From Triticum aestivum (Eukaryota > Streptophyta > Magnoliopsida > Poales > Poaceae), in NCBI RefSeq assembly GCF_018294505.1, contig NC_057795.1, positions 229,566,643 through 229,630,642 on the forward strand: a stretch of DNA of 64,000 nucleotides. The letters run 5' to 3'. Position 1 is the stretch's first letter. Every line of letters starts with the position of its first letter. A program made the translations under genes and the position numbers. Positions 10,395-20,534 of the stretch are shown piece by piece. The notes below the pieces were generated by a model. It made no database searches, had not been told where the DNA came from, and worked only from the letters and a program-made list of their open reading frames with translations.

Positions 10395-13087
10395 TCCTCC
10401 CCTTCTTGAAATGAAGTCGTCCTCGACGGAAGTTCATCTCCCTCACCCAAATAAGGCTTCAAATCTGCAATGTTAAAAGTGGGACTAACCCCAAAATCTG
10501 CAGGCAGCTCAAGTTTATATGCATTATCATTTATTTTCTCTAACACCTTAAAGGGACCATCAGCACGTGGCATTAGCTTTGATTTGCACAAATCAGGAAA
10601 TCTATCCTTATGCAAATGTAACCAAACAAGATCTCCAGGTGCAAACACAACATGTTTTCTACCCTTATCTCCAGCAAGTTTATATTTAGCATTCATACGC
10701 TCAATGTTTTCCTTAGTTAACTCATGCATTTTTAAAATCAATTCTGCACGTTGTTTAGCATCAAAATTAACCTTCTCCGAAGATGGAAGAGGAAACAAAT
10801 CAATAGGTGCACGAGGTAGGAAACCATACACAACTTCAAAAGGGCACATCTTAGTAGTAGAATGCAATGAACGATTATAAGCAAATTCAATATGAGGCAA
10901 GCATTCCTCCCACATTTTCTTATTATTCTTCAAAACAGCCCTAAGCATGGTAGGCAACGTTCTATTGACTACTTCAGTTTGTCCATCAGTTTGGGGGTGA
11001 CAAGTAGTACTAAAAAGCAGTTTAGTCCCCAACTTAGCCCATAAACATCTCCAAAAGTGGCTAAGAAATTTAGTATCACGATGTGAAACAATAGTATTTG
11101 GCACACCATGCAAGCGAATAATTTCACGAAACAACAAATCAGCAACATTAACAGCATCATCGCTTTTATGACATGGTATAAAGTGTGCCATTGTCGAGAA
11201 TCTATCCACGACAACAAATATGCTATCCCTCCCCTTCTTTGTTCGAGGTAAACCTAAAACAAAGTCCATAGATATATCCTCCCAAGGAACACTAGGTACA
11301 GGCAAAGGCATATATAAACCATGAGGATTGAGTCGTGACTTAGCTTTTTGACATGTAGTGCAGCGAGCAATAAAACGCTCAACATCCCGTCTCATCTTTG
11401 GCCAAAAGAAATGTGTAGCAAGTACGTCCTCCATCTTCTTCACGCCAAAGTGTCCCATTAATCCTCCTCCATGCGCCTCCTGCAACAACAAAAGACGAAC
11501 GGAGCTAGCTGGAATGCATAGCTTGTTAGCACGAAACACAAATCCATCGTTAATGACAAACTTGTTCCACATTCTTCCTTCTTTACAATTCTGCATTACA
11601 TCTTTAAAATCAGCATCATGCACATCTTTGATGGTCTCCAAACCAAATATTTTGAAGTCAAGTTGTGAAAGCATAGTATAGCGACGAGACAATGCATCAG
11701 CAATAACATTTTCTTTTCCCTTCTTGTGTTTAATGACATAAGGGAAAGTCTCAATGAATTCAACCCATTTAGCATGTCTATGATTCAGTTTAGCTTGACT
11801 TTTAATATGTTTCAAAGATTCATGATCAGAATGTATAACAAATTCTTTGGGCCATAAATAATGTTGCCATGTTTCTAAAGTCCGAACAAGAGCATATAAT
11901 TCTTTATCATAAGTAGAATAATTCAGACTAGGCCCACTCAATTTTTCAGAAAAGTATGCAACAGGTTTGCCATCTTGTAATAACACACATCCTAATCCAA
12001 TTCCACTAGCATCACATTCAAGCTCAAAAGTCTTATTAAAATCAGGAAGTTGGAGTAAAGGAGCATGTGTCAACTTATCTTTCAGTACCGTGAAGGCTTC
12101 TTCCTGTGCGGTACCCCAAAGAAAAGGCACATCTTTCTTTGAAAGCTCATTGAGAGGTGCAGCAATGGTGCTGAAATCTCTCACAAAACGCCTATAGAAT
12201 CCAGCGAGGCCAAGAAAACTCCTCACTTGTGTGACCGTTTTGGGTTGCGGCCAACTCTCAATAGCTTCAATCTTGGCTTTATCAACTTCAATTCCCTGTG
12301 GAGTAACAACATAGCCAAGAAAAGATACTCGGTCGGTGCAAAAGGTGCACTTCCCAAGGTTACCAAACAAACGTGGATCACGTAGAGGAATAAAAACAAC
12401 ACGTAAATGTTCCAAATGTTCTTCCAAAGATCTGCTATAAATCAGTATATCATCAAAATAGACTACCACAAATCGTCCAATGAAAGCACGTAAAACTTCG
12501 TTCATTAGTCTCATGAAAGTACTAGGCGCATTAGTTAACCCAAAAGGCATCACTAACCACTCATATAATCCAAACTTAGTTTTAAATGTTGTTTTCCATT
12601 CATCCCCCAATTTCATACGAATTTGATGGTATCCACTACGCAAATCAACTTTGGAGAATATTGTAGAGCCACTCAATTCATCAAGCATATCATCTTTCCT
12701 AGGAATAGGATGACGATAACGAATAGTAATATTATTAATGCCTCTACAATCAACACACATACGCGATGTACCATCCTTTTTCGGCACTAGAATAATAGGA
12801 ATAGCACAAGGACTAAGGGATTTGCGTATATAACCTTTGTCGAGAAGCTCTTGTACTTTACGTATAATCTCCTTCGTCTCCTCTGGATTAGTACGGTATG
12901 GCGCACGGTTTGGCAGTGAAGCACCGGGAATTAAGTCAATCTGATGCTCAATCCCTCGAATAGGCAGTAATCCCGGTGGCACGTCTTGTGGAAAGACGTC
13001 AGCGAACTCCTGCAAAATGTTAGTGAAAGCAGGAGGCAAAGAGGAAGGCACGCCCTCGAATGAAAATAATGCCTCTTTGCATAGCAA
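10091..13087 (-). CDS. Gypsy pol: reverse transcriptase, RNase H and integrase (998 aa)
   Basis: Enzymatic polyprotein that copies element RNA into DNA and integrates it. The RT motif is YFDD at residues 210-213 and VPKKDG lies at 101-106. RNase H carboxylates are visible at about D359, E396, D421 and D464. The integrase zinc finger has H539, H546, C576 and C579. The catalytic triad reads D608, H669, E705: the middle aspartate (normally SDRD) is histidine here, with the family's x35 spacing kept between 669 and 705, so strand transfer should be lost. The C-terminus (about 898-998) is encoded inside the 3' LTR and carries a short [11 protein letters not shown] motif. The frame has no stop, but it is separated from gag-protease by a frameshift near 13088, so the start given is just the first methionine. 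Confidence 0.93.
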   Translation of the reverse strand: MLCKEALFSFEGVPSSLPPAFTNILQEFADVFPQDVPPGLLPIRGIEHQIDLIPGASLPNRAPYRTNPEETKEIIRKVQELLDKGYIRKSLSPCAIPIILVPKKDGTSRMCVDCRGINNITIRYRHPIPRKDDMLDELSGSTIFSKVDLRSGYHQIRMKLGDEWKTTFKTKFGLYEWLVMPFGLTNAPSTFMRLMNEVLRAFIGRFVVVYFDDILIYSRSLEEHLEHLRVVFIPLRDPRLFGNLGKCTFCTDRVSFLGYVVTPQGIEVDKAKIEAIESWPQPKTVTQVRSFLGLAGFYRRFVRDFSTIAAPLNELSKKDVPFLWGTAQEEAFTVLKDKLTHAPLLQLPDFNKTFELECDASGIGLGCVLLQDGKPVAYFSEKLSGPSLNYSTYDKELYALVRTLETWQHYLWPKEFVIHSDHESLKHIKSQAKLNHRHAKWVEFIETFPYVIKHKKGKENVIADALSRRYTMLSQLDFKIFGLETIKDVHDADFKDVMQNCKEGRMWNKFVINDGFVFRANKLCIPASSVRLLLLQEAHGGGLMGHFGVKKMEDVLATHFFWPKMRRDVERFIARCTTCQKAKSRLNPHGLYMPLPVPSVPWEDISMDFVLGLPRTKKGRDSIFVVVDRFSTMAHFIPCHKSDDAVNVADLLFREIIRLHGVPNTIVSHRDTKFLSHFWRCLWAKLGTKLLFSTTCHPQTDGQTEVVNRTLPTMLRAVLKNNKKMWEECLPHIEFAYNRSLHSTTKMCPFEVVYGFLPRAPIDLFPLPSSEKVNFDAKQRAELILKMHELTKENIERMNAKYKLAGDKGRKHVVFAPGDLVWLHLHKDRFPDLCKSKLMPRADGPFKVLEKINDNAYKLELPADFGVSPTFNIADLKPYLGEGDELPSRTTSFQEGEDDEDINTIVTPTTPAAIHIGPITRARARQLNYQVLSFLGNDSNVHENMMLPKLDTFVLLTNEGPSLEKDEHWRKKTHGDDGMHKGNKNGVTSDDFMSLKPP
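10395..10407 (-). other. Polypurine tract inside the pol coding frame
   Basis: The minus strand reads AAGAAGGGGAGGA immediately before the LTR start TGATGAGG. The tract is translated as part of pol, so one sequence serves both as primer and as codons. Confidence 0.85.
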
Positions 13088-13668
13088 ACAGATTTGCTGA
13101 AATCTAGCTCATCAATTTCAGATTTGGTGGCAAATAAACATGCACTTTTCAATTTAATTTCAGAAGCAACACTAGATGGTTTATTATTAGGCTTCATTTT
13201 TTGCTCAAATTCTTTTGCCACAATCTGATTTTCACTCTTATTCTTCTCCTGTTTTGCTTTATTAGCTCTATTAATATCATCTTTCAAAATGGAATCAGGA
13301 GTCATAGGAAGCAAAGTAATAGTTTTATCCTTATGTACAAGAGTATACTGATTGTTTCTACCATGGTGTACAGAATTTTTATCAAATTGCCATGGTCTAC
13401 CAAGTAATAAGGAACATGCTTGCATATGTACCACATCACAATCAACATAATCAGCATATGTAGAGATACTAAAATGCACACGAACAGTACGTGTTACCTT
13501 AACCTTGCCGCTGTTGTTGAACCATTGGATGTAGTAAGGATGTGGATGTGGTATTGTGGTGAGAGAAAGCTTCTCCACCATCTCCATGCTAGCCAAGTTG
13601 TTGCAGCTCCCTCTGTCTATGATGACGCGCACATAATGTTCCTTCACAACTCCCTTGGTATGGAACAA
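13088..13668 (-). pseudogene. Gypsy aspartic protease region, frameshifted from pol
   Basis: Retropepsin-type region that would process the polyprotein. It contains a VRVIIDRGSCNNLAS segment where the family has D-S/T-G-S; the residue after the catalytic aspartate is arginine, probably inactivating. A flap-like segment and LLLGRPW follow, then a Lys/Asn-rich linker towards RT. The frame continues to a stop at 12931, but from about 13088 it reads the wrong frame; the pol frame takes over there. The cause is a small indel near 13090. Confidence 0.8.
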
Positions 13669-13692
13669 ATTGTGCCTCTAATTTTGCTCAGC

Positions 13693-14925
13693 TTATGTGA
13701 CCTGCACACTCAAAACACGATGAGCAACTAAACATTCATACCTGTCAGCGTCTTCAGGAGCCATGTATTGCGTCTCATGATCAGAATCATCTCCACCATG
13801 TTCTTCACGTGTAATAAGAGCCAAAGTCTCCTCATCATAGTCACTAGCGGACTCATACCCACCATCCTCGGTAGCAATCATCACACGCTGAGATTTGCAT
13901 TCTCTCGCATAATGACCTCCTCCCTTACAACGACGACAAATAAAATCACTTGTGTGCCCTATTGATGCTATGGAAGAAGAAGAACGTTGTGCAGGCCCTG
14001 CAGGTGCGCTCTTGGCAGATAATGGTGGTTGTGCCTGTTTTCTTGTATCACGGCTGGAGGTGGCACCTGATGGAGGTGCTGGTGCAGTTGAAGTAGAAGA
14101 TGCACGCGGTGTCCATGATGAAGGTCGGCCTGCAGAAAAGTTAGTTCGCCCCAATGCTTGTCGATCCTGCACTTCATGTTCAGCTTTACAAGCAAGATGG
14201 AATAAACGAGTGATATTAGTATACTCCTTATAGTCTAGAATGGTCTGAATCTCTCTATTTAATCCACCTAGAAAACGTGCAAGCATAGCTTCATTCTCCT
14301 CAAAATACCACATCTAATCATGCCAGTTTGTAATTCCTGATAATATTCTTCTACAGAATTTTTTCCTTGTCTTAAACGCTGCAATTTTTGAAGCAATTCA
14401 CGTTGATAATATGGTGGAACCCAACGCGTATGCATAGCAGTTTTCAAAGCAGCCCAAGTAGTTGGAATAGGATATAATCTACAATGTTCAAACCACCATA
14501 CACATGCAAAACTAGTGAAAGCACAAACATCAGCAGCAACCCGTCTCTCCTCAGGATATTGTAAACATGTAAATCGTTGTTCAGTTTCTAACTCCCAAGT
14601 AAGATATATATCAGGAACATATCTACCCTCAAATGGTGGAATATTCAATTTCAGTTTAGGAATATGGACATCATCTCGTACCTGAGGTGGTGGTGCGGGC
14701 CTACCATTGCGAATATATACCTGAGTCGACCTGCTGGTGGTGGTGCTGGTGGCTGCACGTAGTTCTGACTTTGATAAACCTCATCCTCATAATCGCCCGC
14801 ATATTCATCATCCTCCGCATTAGCAGCAGGAGCCACAGAAGTATCAACAGCCGCACCAACAGTTTGGCCAGGCCGAAGAAGTACACGGCTCGCTCGGTGG
14901 AGGGCTGTTTCGCGACCTGGAGGTA

Positions 14926-14970
<45 letters not shown>

Positions 14971-15202
14971 GCAGAGGTGCGGCAGGTGCAGCCGATGGTG
15001 GAAGATGCGCAAGCAGTTCATTAAATCTGTTATCGAGCTTTGTTTCAAACGTCTTCTCAAGGCCAGTGATCTTCTCCATGGCCTCTTCAAAATTGTTCAG
15101 CACATCTTGCACCTGTTCAGTCATCATTTGCTGAAACTTATCATGAAGCTCTTTGTTCGATAAGTTCTCCCAGTCAATCTCATCGGCTTGTGATCCTGGC
15201 AT
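13693..15202 (-). pseudogene. Gypsy gag (capsid and nucleocapsid), frameshifted
   Basis: Structural protein forming the virus-like particle. The likely start is the ATG at 15202, followed by a coiled-coil-like N-terminus and a run of about 15 glutamines encoded by (CAA)n at 14927-14971. The capsid region, with WFEHCRLYP and WAALKTAM segments, lies at about 14268-14648 in a second frame. The nucleocapsid CCHC zinc knuckle (CRRCKGGGHYARECK) lies near 13880-13930 in a third frame. At least two frameshifts, near 14650 and 14300, break the protein. Everything is in gag order on one strand, so these are parts of one decayed gene. Confidence 0.85.
14927..14971 (-). repeat. (CAA)n microsatellite coding polyglutamine in gag
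   Basis: About 15 uninterrupted TTG units on the plus strand, read as CAA codons in gag. Slippage here would change glutamine number without breaking the frame. Confidence 0.9.
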
Positions 15203-16400
15203 GGTTAGCAGCAATAGAAAGACACAAGAATATGATCCTACAGACTACGAACAAGTGGTGGTGGTGGGTGTCACAAATCCGTTAAGCAAAACTCAAATTC
15301 TTACCAGTTCTTACCCAGCAACAGGCGGTGATCGGCAACCGTTGTAGTCAAAACTCTCAAAGCTTGGATAGAGCGATTACCAGGGAGAGTCAAACACATG
15401 ACGTAGATGTATGTGGAGCTGGGAAGGCTTATAATATGGTAGCAAAAGGGGTCAGCAATAATCAATTCAGAGATGCAAAGTTGAATAAACGCTCAACGAC
15501 GGTATTGTGTTGGTCCTAGGCTAGACCGTGCTAGAGACGCGAGCCTAGAACACTAACAAAGTCACGGCGCTGCACATAAACAAGGGAAAAGCACACTCTG
15601 TAATTTTTTCCCTCTTTTTTTGCGCTCTTTTTTTTTTGCAAAAAATCACTATAATGGCGAGTGTCTCAAAACTCTTCCCAGGTCAAACTGACAGGATGGG
15701 CACGAAATTTTTTTGACCAAAAGTTTTTTTTTCGACTGCCCGGACCCAAAAACTGGAAACGGGTCAAAAAAAACTTTCTATAACAGCGACAGTCTCAATA
15801 CGCCTAGAAACACCTAAAAATAGGATAGCCAGAATTTTTTTTGACAAATGCGTTTTCGGAAAATTTTGGGCCTAAACGGAGGGTGGTTTCCGGATTTTTT
15901 TTTCCCAAAACCTACTCCGGCAAGGAAACACGAATCGGGAACTAGATGGATCTCGAAAACAAACCTAATATGCAAGGAACTCGGATTGGTGGTGGATATA
16001 TGGTGATGGTATATGGCATCGGTGGTGGTGGTGGTAGCGGTGGTAGTCTATGGATATGGATCGGTGGTGGTATATGGATACGGATTGGTGGTGGTATATG
16101 GATACGGATTCGGAGCGGTGGTGGTAGGTGATAGGGGCGATGATGATGGTGCGGTGGCGGCGTGACAACTTATCACCAGAACTCGAAACTCTAAAAGACT
16201 AACGCTAAGACCAGCAACTAGACACGACGATGCAACCGCAAATTCAACAAAGCAAAACCCTAAAAAGATTATGCAAAGGCTCAGATTGGTTCGGATATGA
16301 TGAACTAACCCTAATTTTTTTTGGCTTTTTCGTGGACTGTAGGTATGAATAACAGACTCGATCTAAACTACGAAAAACTGTAAAATCTCACCGAGCAACC
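15203..16400 (-). other. Untranslated leader of the CRM-lineage element
   Basis: 1.2 kb between the PBS and the gag ATG. It has several poly-T/poly-A runs (15600-15910) and a GGT-rich patch (16000-16130), and no coherent coding frame. A long leader is usual for this kind of element and would hold packaging signals; none can be pinpointed by eye. Confidence 0.6.
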
Positions 16401-16416
16401 TGGAAATCTGATACCA
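16401..16416 (-). other. Primer binding site (tRNA-Met type)
   Basis: The minus strand reads TGGTATCAGATTTCCA two bases inside the 5' LTR. The first bases match the plant initiator tRNA-Met primer site. Confidence 0.8.
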
Positions 16417-16418
16417 CT

Positions 16419-17335
16419 TGATAGGGGCAAAGGTGTCCCGTCTTTCGATGAGATGATGGATTTCGCTTTGGTGGAAGTCGACTTTGACGATCCGACTACG
16501 AACGTGCGAGGATGTTGCGCCTTAGCAATCGCTAAACCAACTCCGAGAGGTTATTGACCATGCCGGAGCACGATCAACCTGACCACGAGGGTCTGTTTCC
16601 TGCGAGCAAACGAAGAACAAGTAAGAAACTGAGATTGCAATCTGGATATTGCGAATATAAGATGAAAGCTTTATTGATCAAGGTGGGGTTCTGTGACGCC
16701 TTTGTCTGGTCGTTGAACACAAACGAAGTACGCGAAGTTGCAGCTATGGTGAACTTTAATCTAAACAAAACCCTAAGTCTAAACGGTGCCCTAAGGGCTG
16801 TATATATGGAGGAAGAGAGGGGGAATTTTGTGGCCCTTGGTGGAGGGGTCCGAAATCAACCCTATCTCTTGTTTCCCCACACATACGGACTCTAAAAATA
16901 GCCTATACTAATGTATTTTGAAATTACATGGGCCTGGCCCAATAAAAAGGTGACGCAGCACCTATAATAGCCTCTGGACGAAATTTATGAAGTGGCATCT
17001 TGTATATTTCGTCCAAGGCTTCATGCACTCGTTATGGTGGCTTCAAAGACAAGAAATCATCACTCGTAACTCCGTTCTTGTTCCCCTTGCGCATGCCATC
17101 ATCTCCATGCGTTTTCTTGCTCCAATGTTCATCCTTCTCCAAGCTAGGCCCTTCATTTGTAAGCAAAACAAATGTATCCAATTTAGGCAGCATCATATTC
17201 TCATGAACATTAGAATCATTACAAAGAAACGAAAGTACCTGGTAATTTAGCTGGCGTGCGTGAGCTCTAGTAATTGGTCCAATATGTATAGCAGCAGGGG
17301 CTGTGGGTGTAACAATGGTATTGATGTCCTCATCA
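16419..17335 (-). repeat. 5' LTR of the CRM-lineage element
   Basis: 917-bp LTR, colinear with 9482-10394 throughout, including the pol-tail coding segment, although it lies upstream of gag. The TSD CGCCG follows at 17336-17340, after which CACTA sequence resumes. Confidence 0.92.
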
Positions 17336-17340
17336 CGCCG

Positions 17341-18438
17341 CCGCCCCATGCGACCCCCGTCGCCGCGGCGCCCCCCCCCCCTCCTTCTCCACCCCGGCGC
17401 CGTCCTTCCCCCTCCACCGCCGCCGCCGGGTACCGCCCCCTCTTCCAAGATGTCGAAGTGAGGTACGGCGAAAAATTCCCCCTTCCTCCATTTCTTTCCA
17501 GCATGTTTTGTTCCTGTTCTTGGTGCAAATTTGGTGGTGGTTTAGGTTCGTCGGTGGTCATATGTGGTGTAGAAGATGCTTAGGAATGGAGTTGTACTAG
17601 TGTTTTTAGTATCTGTTAGGAAGAAACAACAAAGTTTGAATTCAGATTCTATTAAGTGAATAGTGTGACTAGCTGTTAAATTCAGGTTGTATATTGTGTG
17701 AACTAGGATTGTTACATAATATTGAGTGTGAATCGCTTGTGTTTTGCGTACTGTGATCATTGTAGCATGGTAATCTTGCTCATATAGTTAGTTTACAACT
17801 ATGATGATAATTTGAAAGAAAGATCTTACTTCCTTATTTAAACTACAGAGACCAGTCCCAGATGATAATTTTACTGGGTTATGGTGATACACTTTTTGTT
17901 TTAGTGAAATCCCATGCCTAATTTCAGTTAGAGTCTGAAGAAGCAAGCAACCGGAATAATTTGCCACTTTATATTATTGATTTCTACTCAAGTGTTCAGT
18001 TCTAGGCCGTAGTTCAGTTTAGTTTAGTTGATCTGCTTCCCCACTTGCACCTTCTTGCAATGACATGCTCACAAATCTATCTATTTTGCCATCTTCTCTC
18101 AAGGCCAGTTCAGTTGTAGGCAATAGTTTCCATTTAGTTGTCTTCAAGTTCAGTTCTGGGCAAGATTTTGCAATTCGTTTTAGTTCAGTTAGGGGCAACA
18201 GCTTCCATTCAGTACAATTTAGAAATATGCACATGCAAAGATTGCCATTTAGTGGAACATTCAAGTAAATATGCATAATCTGGAACTTAATAAATTTGGT
18301 TAATATTACTGCATTTATCCTCTAATGATTTTTTGGTGATGACCACATTATTACTGCTAATGTACCTATGATCAATTTGTCTATGATCCATTTGAAACAT
18401 GAGCATTACTAATTAGTCTCTTCTGCTGCTTATTAGAG
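17341..18438 (+). promoter_or_regulatory. Upstream/5' leader region of the B3 gene in the CACTA
   Basis: A GC- and CT-rich block (17341-17465) resembles a grass 5' UTR and continues the GC-rich CACTA sequence left of the retrotransposon (9400-9481). AT-rich sequence then runs to the start codon. A plausible 5' UTR intron uses a donor at GAG|GTACGG (about 17463) and an acceptor TTATTAG just before the ATG. The CRM-lineage element therefore sits in the leader or promoter of the gene. The splice sites are inferred. Confidence 0.4.
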
Positions 18439-19115
18439 ATGGGGGGAGGCCGCCACCGCAGGCTGCGCTCTGCCACACCGGACTACGAGTTGGATGGTTT
18501 CGAGTTCTTCACTATCATACTTGAGAATTCCTCAAGGAGGCAGGTATATAAAAGGAGAGATCTCCCCTTCACCCATCTCTTTATAATAACTCTGCTGTTT
18601 GCTACATCACTCCTTGACCCACGCTGCAGAGGCTGCCTGACACTTTCATGAACATGCTAGATGGCCATCGACCAAAGGATATGAAGCTGCGACAGGCCGG
18701 TAGCGGGCTTTGCAGGCATTGGGACGTGGAGGTGGTGATCAGGTACGGCCACATGTACCTGCGTCATGGCTGGGAGCAGTTCGTCTGTGCCTATGACCCG
18801 CGGCATGGGTACTTCCTTGTCTTCGGGTACGACGGTGATGCCATACTCATCGTGAAGGTGTTCAACACGACTATGTGCCGCATGCGCTACCAGGACGACA
18901 ACGATGCCAGTACGTTCTGCCTCTTCTTCCTCTACATTGGCTTTGTCTCACATCGATTGTTTAAAAAACTTTGTTGCATTTGGTCAGGCAATGGGAGCAG
19001 CAGCAGCGACACTGGCTACAGCCAAAGCAGCAGTGACTCTGGCTACAGCAAAAGCAGCAGCAAGGATGATCCAGAATGGAGTGGAGAAGAAGAGGAGCAG
19101 AGTGGGGATGAGTAG
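18439..19115 (+). CDS. B3-domain (REM-like) DNA-binding protein gene captured in the CACTA
   Basis: Three exons are inferred: 18439-18543, 18630-18909 and 18988-19115, with GT-AG introns of 86 and 78 bp. Together they give a 513-nt frame (170 aa). Residues ~17-130 read as a plant B3 domain: a FFTIIL first strand, RLPDTF, LCRHWDVEV, LRHGWEQFV, then GYFLVFGYDGDA and VKVFN. The RLPDTF motif is restored only when intron 1 is removed, which supports that splice. Intron 2 is a multiple of three and stays open if retained. The tail is Ser/Asp/Glu-rich (SSSDSGYSKSSS, then EEEEQSGDE). B3/REM proteins bind DNA in the nucleus. The gene lies wholly inside the CACTA, with no transposase. It could be a captured host gene or a long-standing gene of this CACTA family; I cannot tell which. 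Confidence 0.72.
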
Positions 19116-19424
19116 GTGCAGCCTATTCTGTCTAACAATGACCTCGCGATGGTGGTGGCTGACGATGACCAAGTCATGGTGGTGGCTGATGATGGCCAAG
19201 CGATGGTGGTGGCTAACAATGGGCAAGATATGGTGGTGGCTGACAATGACCTAGCAATGGTGTTTCCTGAAGATGGCCTCACGATGGTGGTGGTGCCTGA
19301 CAATGACCTCGCAATCCCACAGCTGGGCGACATGACTATGCCAATTGTGGTAGAATACTACATCCCACTGCATCGCCGCTCTAAGGGCATCAGGATGATG
19401 AAGGAGAAGGAGAAGGAGGAGTGA
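19116..19424 (+). pseudogene. In-frame continuation of the B3 gene after a TAG, with 27-bp repeats
   Basis: Directly after the TAG at 19113-19115 the same frame stays open for 102 codons, to a TGA at 19422. The first two thirds are about six degenerate nine-residue repeats of the form (D/N)(D/G)xxMVVAD, encoded by a 27-bp DNA repeat (about 19130-19320). A different segment follows (MTMPIVVEYYIPLHRRSKG), then a Lys/Glu tail. Either the TAG is a premature stop in a longer protein, or this is a 3' UTR that happens to be open. Confidence 0.45.
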
Positions 19425-19429
19425 AGTAA

Positions 19430-19980
19430 GTCAGGTATGTTAGATCTCCAAAATTATCATACTTAGCTTTCTTTCCTCCAAAATGACCTAAGTTAGCTCT
19501 AATATGCTAAGTTATCTCTAATATGCCTAGTTACCTAGGTTTGCTCAATAATGACATACACTTAGCTTGCTTATGTAAAAAAAGGCATAATTATCTTAGT
19601 TAGGTTTGAAATGGCATATATTTTACCTAAGTTAGCTCCAAAATAACCTAAGTTAGCTCTAAAATGCTAAATTAGCTCTAATATGCTTAGTTACCTGGGT
19701 TAGCTCAAGAAAGACCTATACTTAGCTTCCTTATGTCAAAAATGGCATAATATGCTTAGTTAACTCAAAAATGGCTTAATTAGCTAGGTTAGCTCCAAAA
19801 TGACCAATTTTACCTAGGTTAGCTCCAATATGATCCATTTTACCTAGGTTAGCTCCAAAATGACCAAGTTTACCTAGGTTAGCTCGAATATGATCCATTT
19901 TACCTAGGTTAGCTCCAAAATGACCTTTTTACCTAGCTTAGCTCTAAAATTGCCTACACACTTAGCATTTTTACCTACCT
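19430..19980. repeat. AT-rich degenerate tandem repeat
   Basis: About 550 bp built from variants of TTACCTAGGTTAGCTCCAAA followed by ATGACC, roughly 30-35 bp per unit. The best-conserved tandem units are at about 19790-19930. Non-coding, inside the CACTA 3' of the B3 gene. Confidence 0.8.
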
Positions 19981-20534
19981 TAGTTAGAAGAAGAAGAAGA
20001 TAAAGAAGAGGAGATGAGAAAAAGAAAGAGAAGCTAAATTATTTTTCTTCTTCCTTTTCTTCTTTTTCTTCTAGCTAGTCTTCTTCTTCTTCCACTAACT
20101 TTCATCTTTCCCAGTTTGCAGATTTGCTTTAGATGAGGAAGCTTGCATTGTTGGAGTGTACTCTTGTCCTTGTGCTTCCTTTTTGTTTATGGAAACTTGT
20201 TGGAAACTTCTTTGGGATATGTATGTATATATGGATATGTTGTTGGAAACTTATTGCTGGTATGCTTGTTGAAATTATTTTCAAATGTATGTATATATAT
20301 ATATATATATATCTGTGAAATTCTGTCAAATTGAATGAATTTAAGAAAAAAAAGGGGCTATATAGGTACTTTGCCGTCCGCTGGCAGACGGCAAAGAGCT
20401 TTGCCATTAGCCAGCAGACGGCAAAGCTGCCATGTGGTAGGTACATGTACAACCTGGGGGCACTGAGCTGGCCTATATGATTTCTTTGATGTCTGCTGGC
20501 TGACGGCAAAGAACTTTGTATCTTTGCCGTCTGC
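19981..20534. other. CACTA internal to right-subterminal sequence
   Basis: A CTT/AAG-rich block (19985-20100) and AT-rich sequence with a short (TA)n at about 20290-20312 lead into TTTGCCGTC/GACGGCAAAG subterminal repeats from 20372. The block is interrupted at 20535 by the WHAM-like element and continues at 28052. Confidence 0.7.

Larger units (their letters stand above)
9482..17335 (-). mobile_element. Gypsy chromovirus, CRM lineage (tentative), nested in the CACTA
   Basis: 7.85-kb minus-strand element with 5-bp duplications CGCCG on both sides (9477-9481 and 17336-17340). The order on its sense strand is 5' LTR 16419-17335, PBS, a long leader, gag, protease, RT-RNaseH-integrase, PPT 10395-10407 and 3' LTR 9482-10394. 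The pol frame crosses the PPT and ends inside the 3' LTR, a layout known from CRM-type chromoviruses. I count about 30 differences across 913 bp of LTR (about 3%), a moderately recent insertion. Gag and protease are frameshifted and the integrase has lost a catalytic residue, so this copy is dead. Confidence 0.9.

Noticed and set aside
14687..15163. Poly-Leu and poly-Asn ORFs
   Set aside because: Other-frame shadows of the CAA repeat that encodes polyglutamine in gag.
18984..19333. Minus-strand ORFs of 80-96 aa opposite the B3 gene tail
   Set aside because: Shadows of the 27-bp repeat and Ser-rich tail; no motif.
19430..19980. CRISPR-like array
   Set aside because: Units are contiguous and degenerate with no unique spacers, and the context is a plant transposon.
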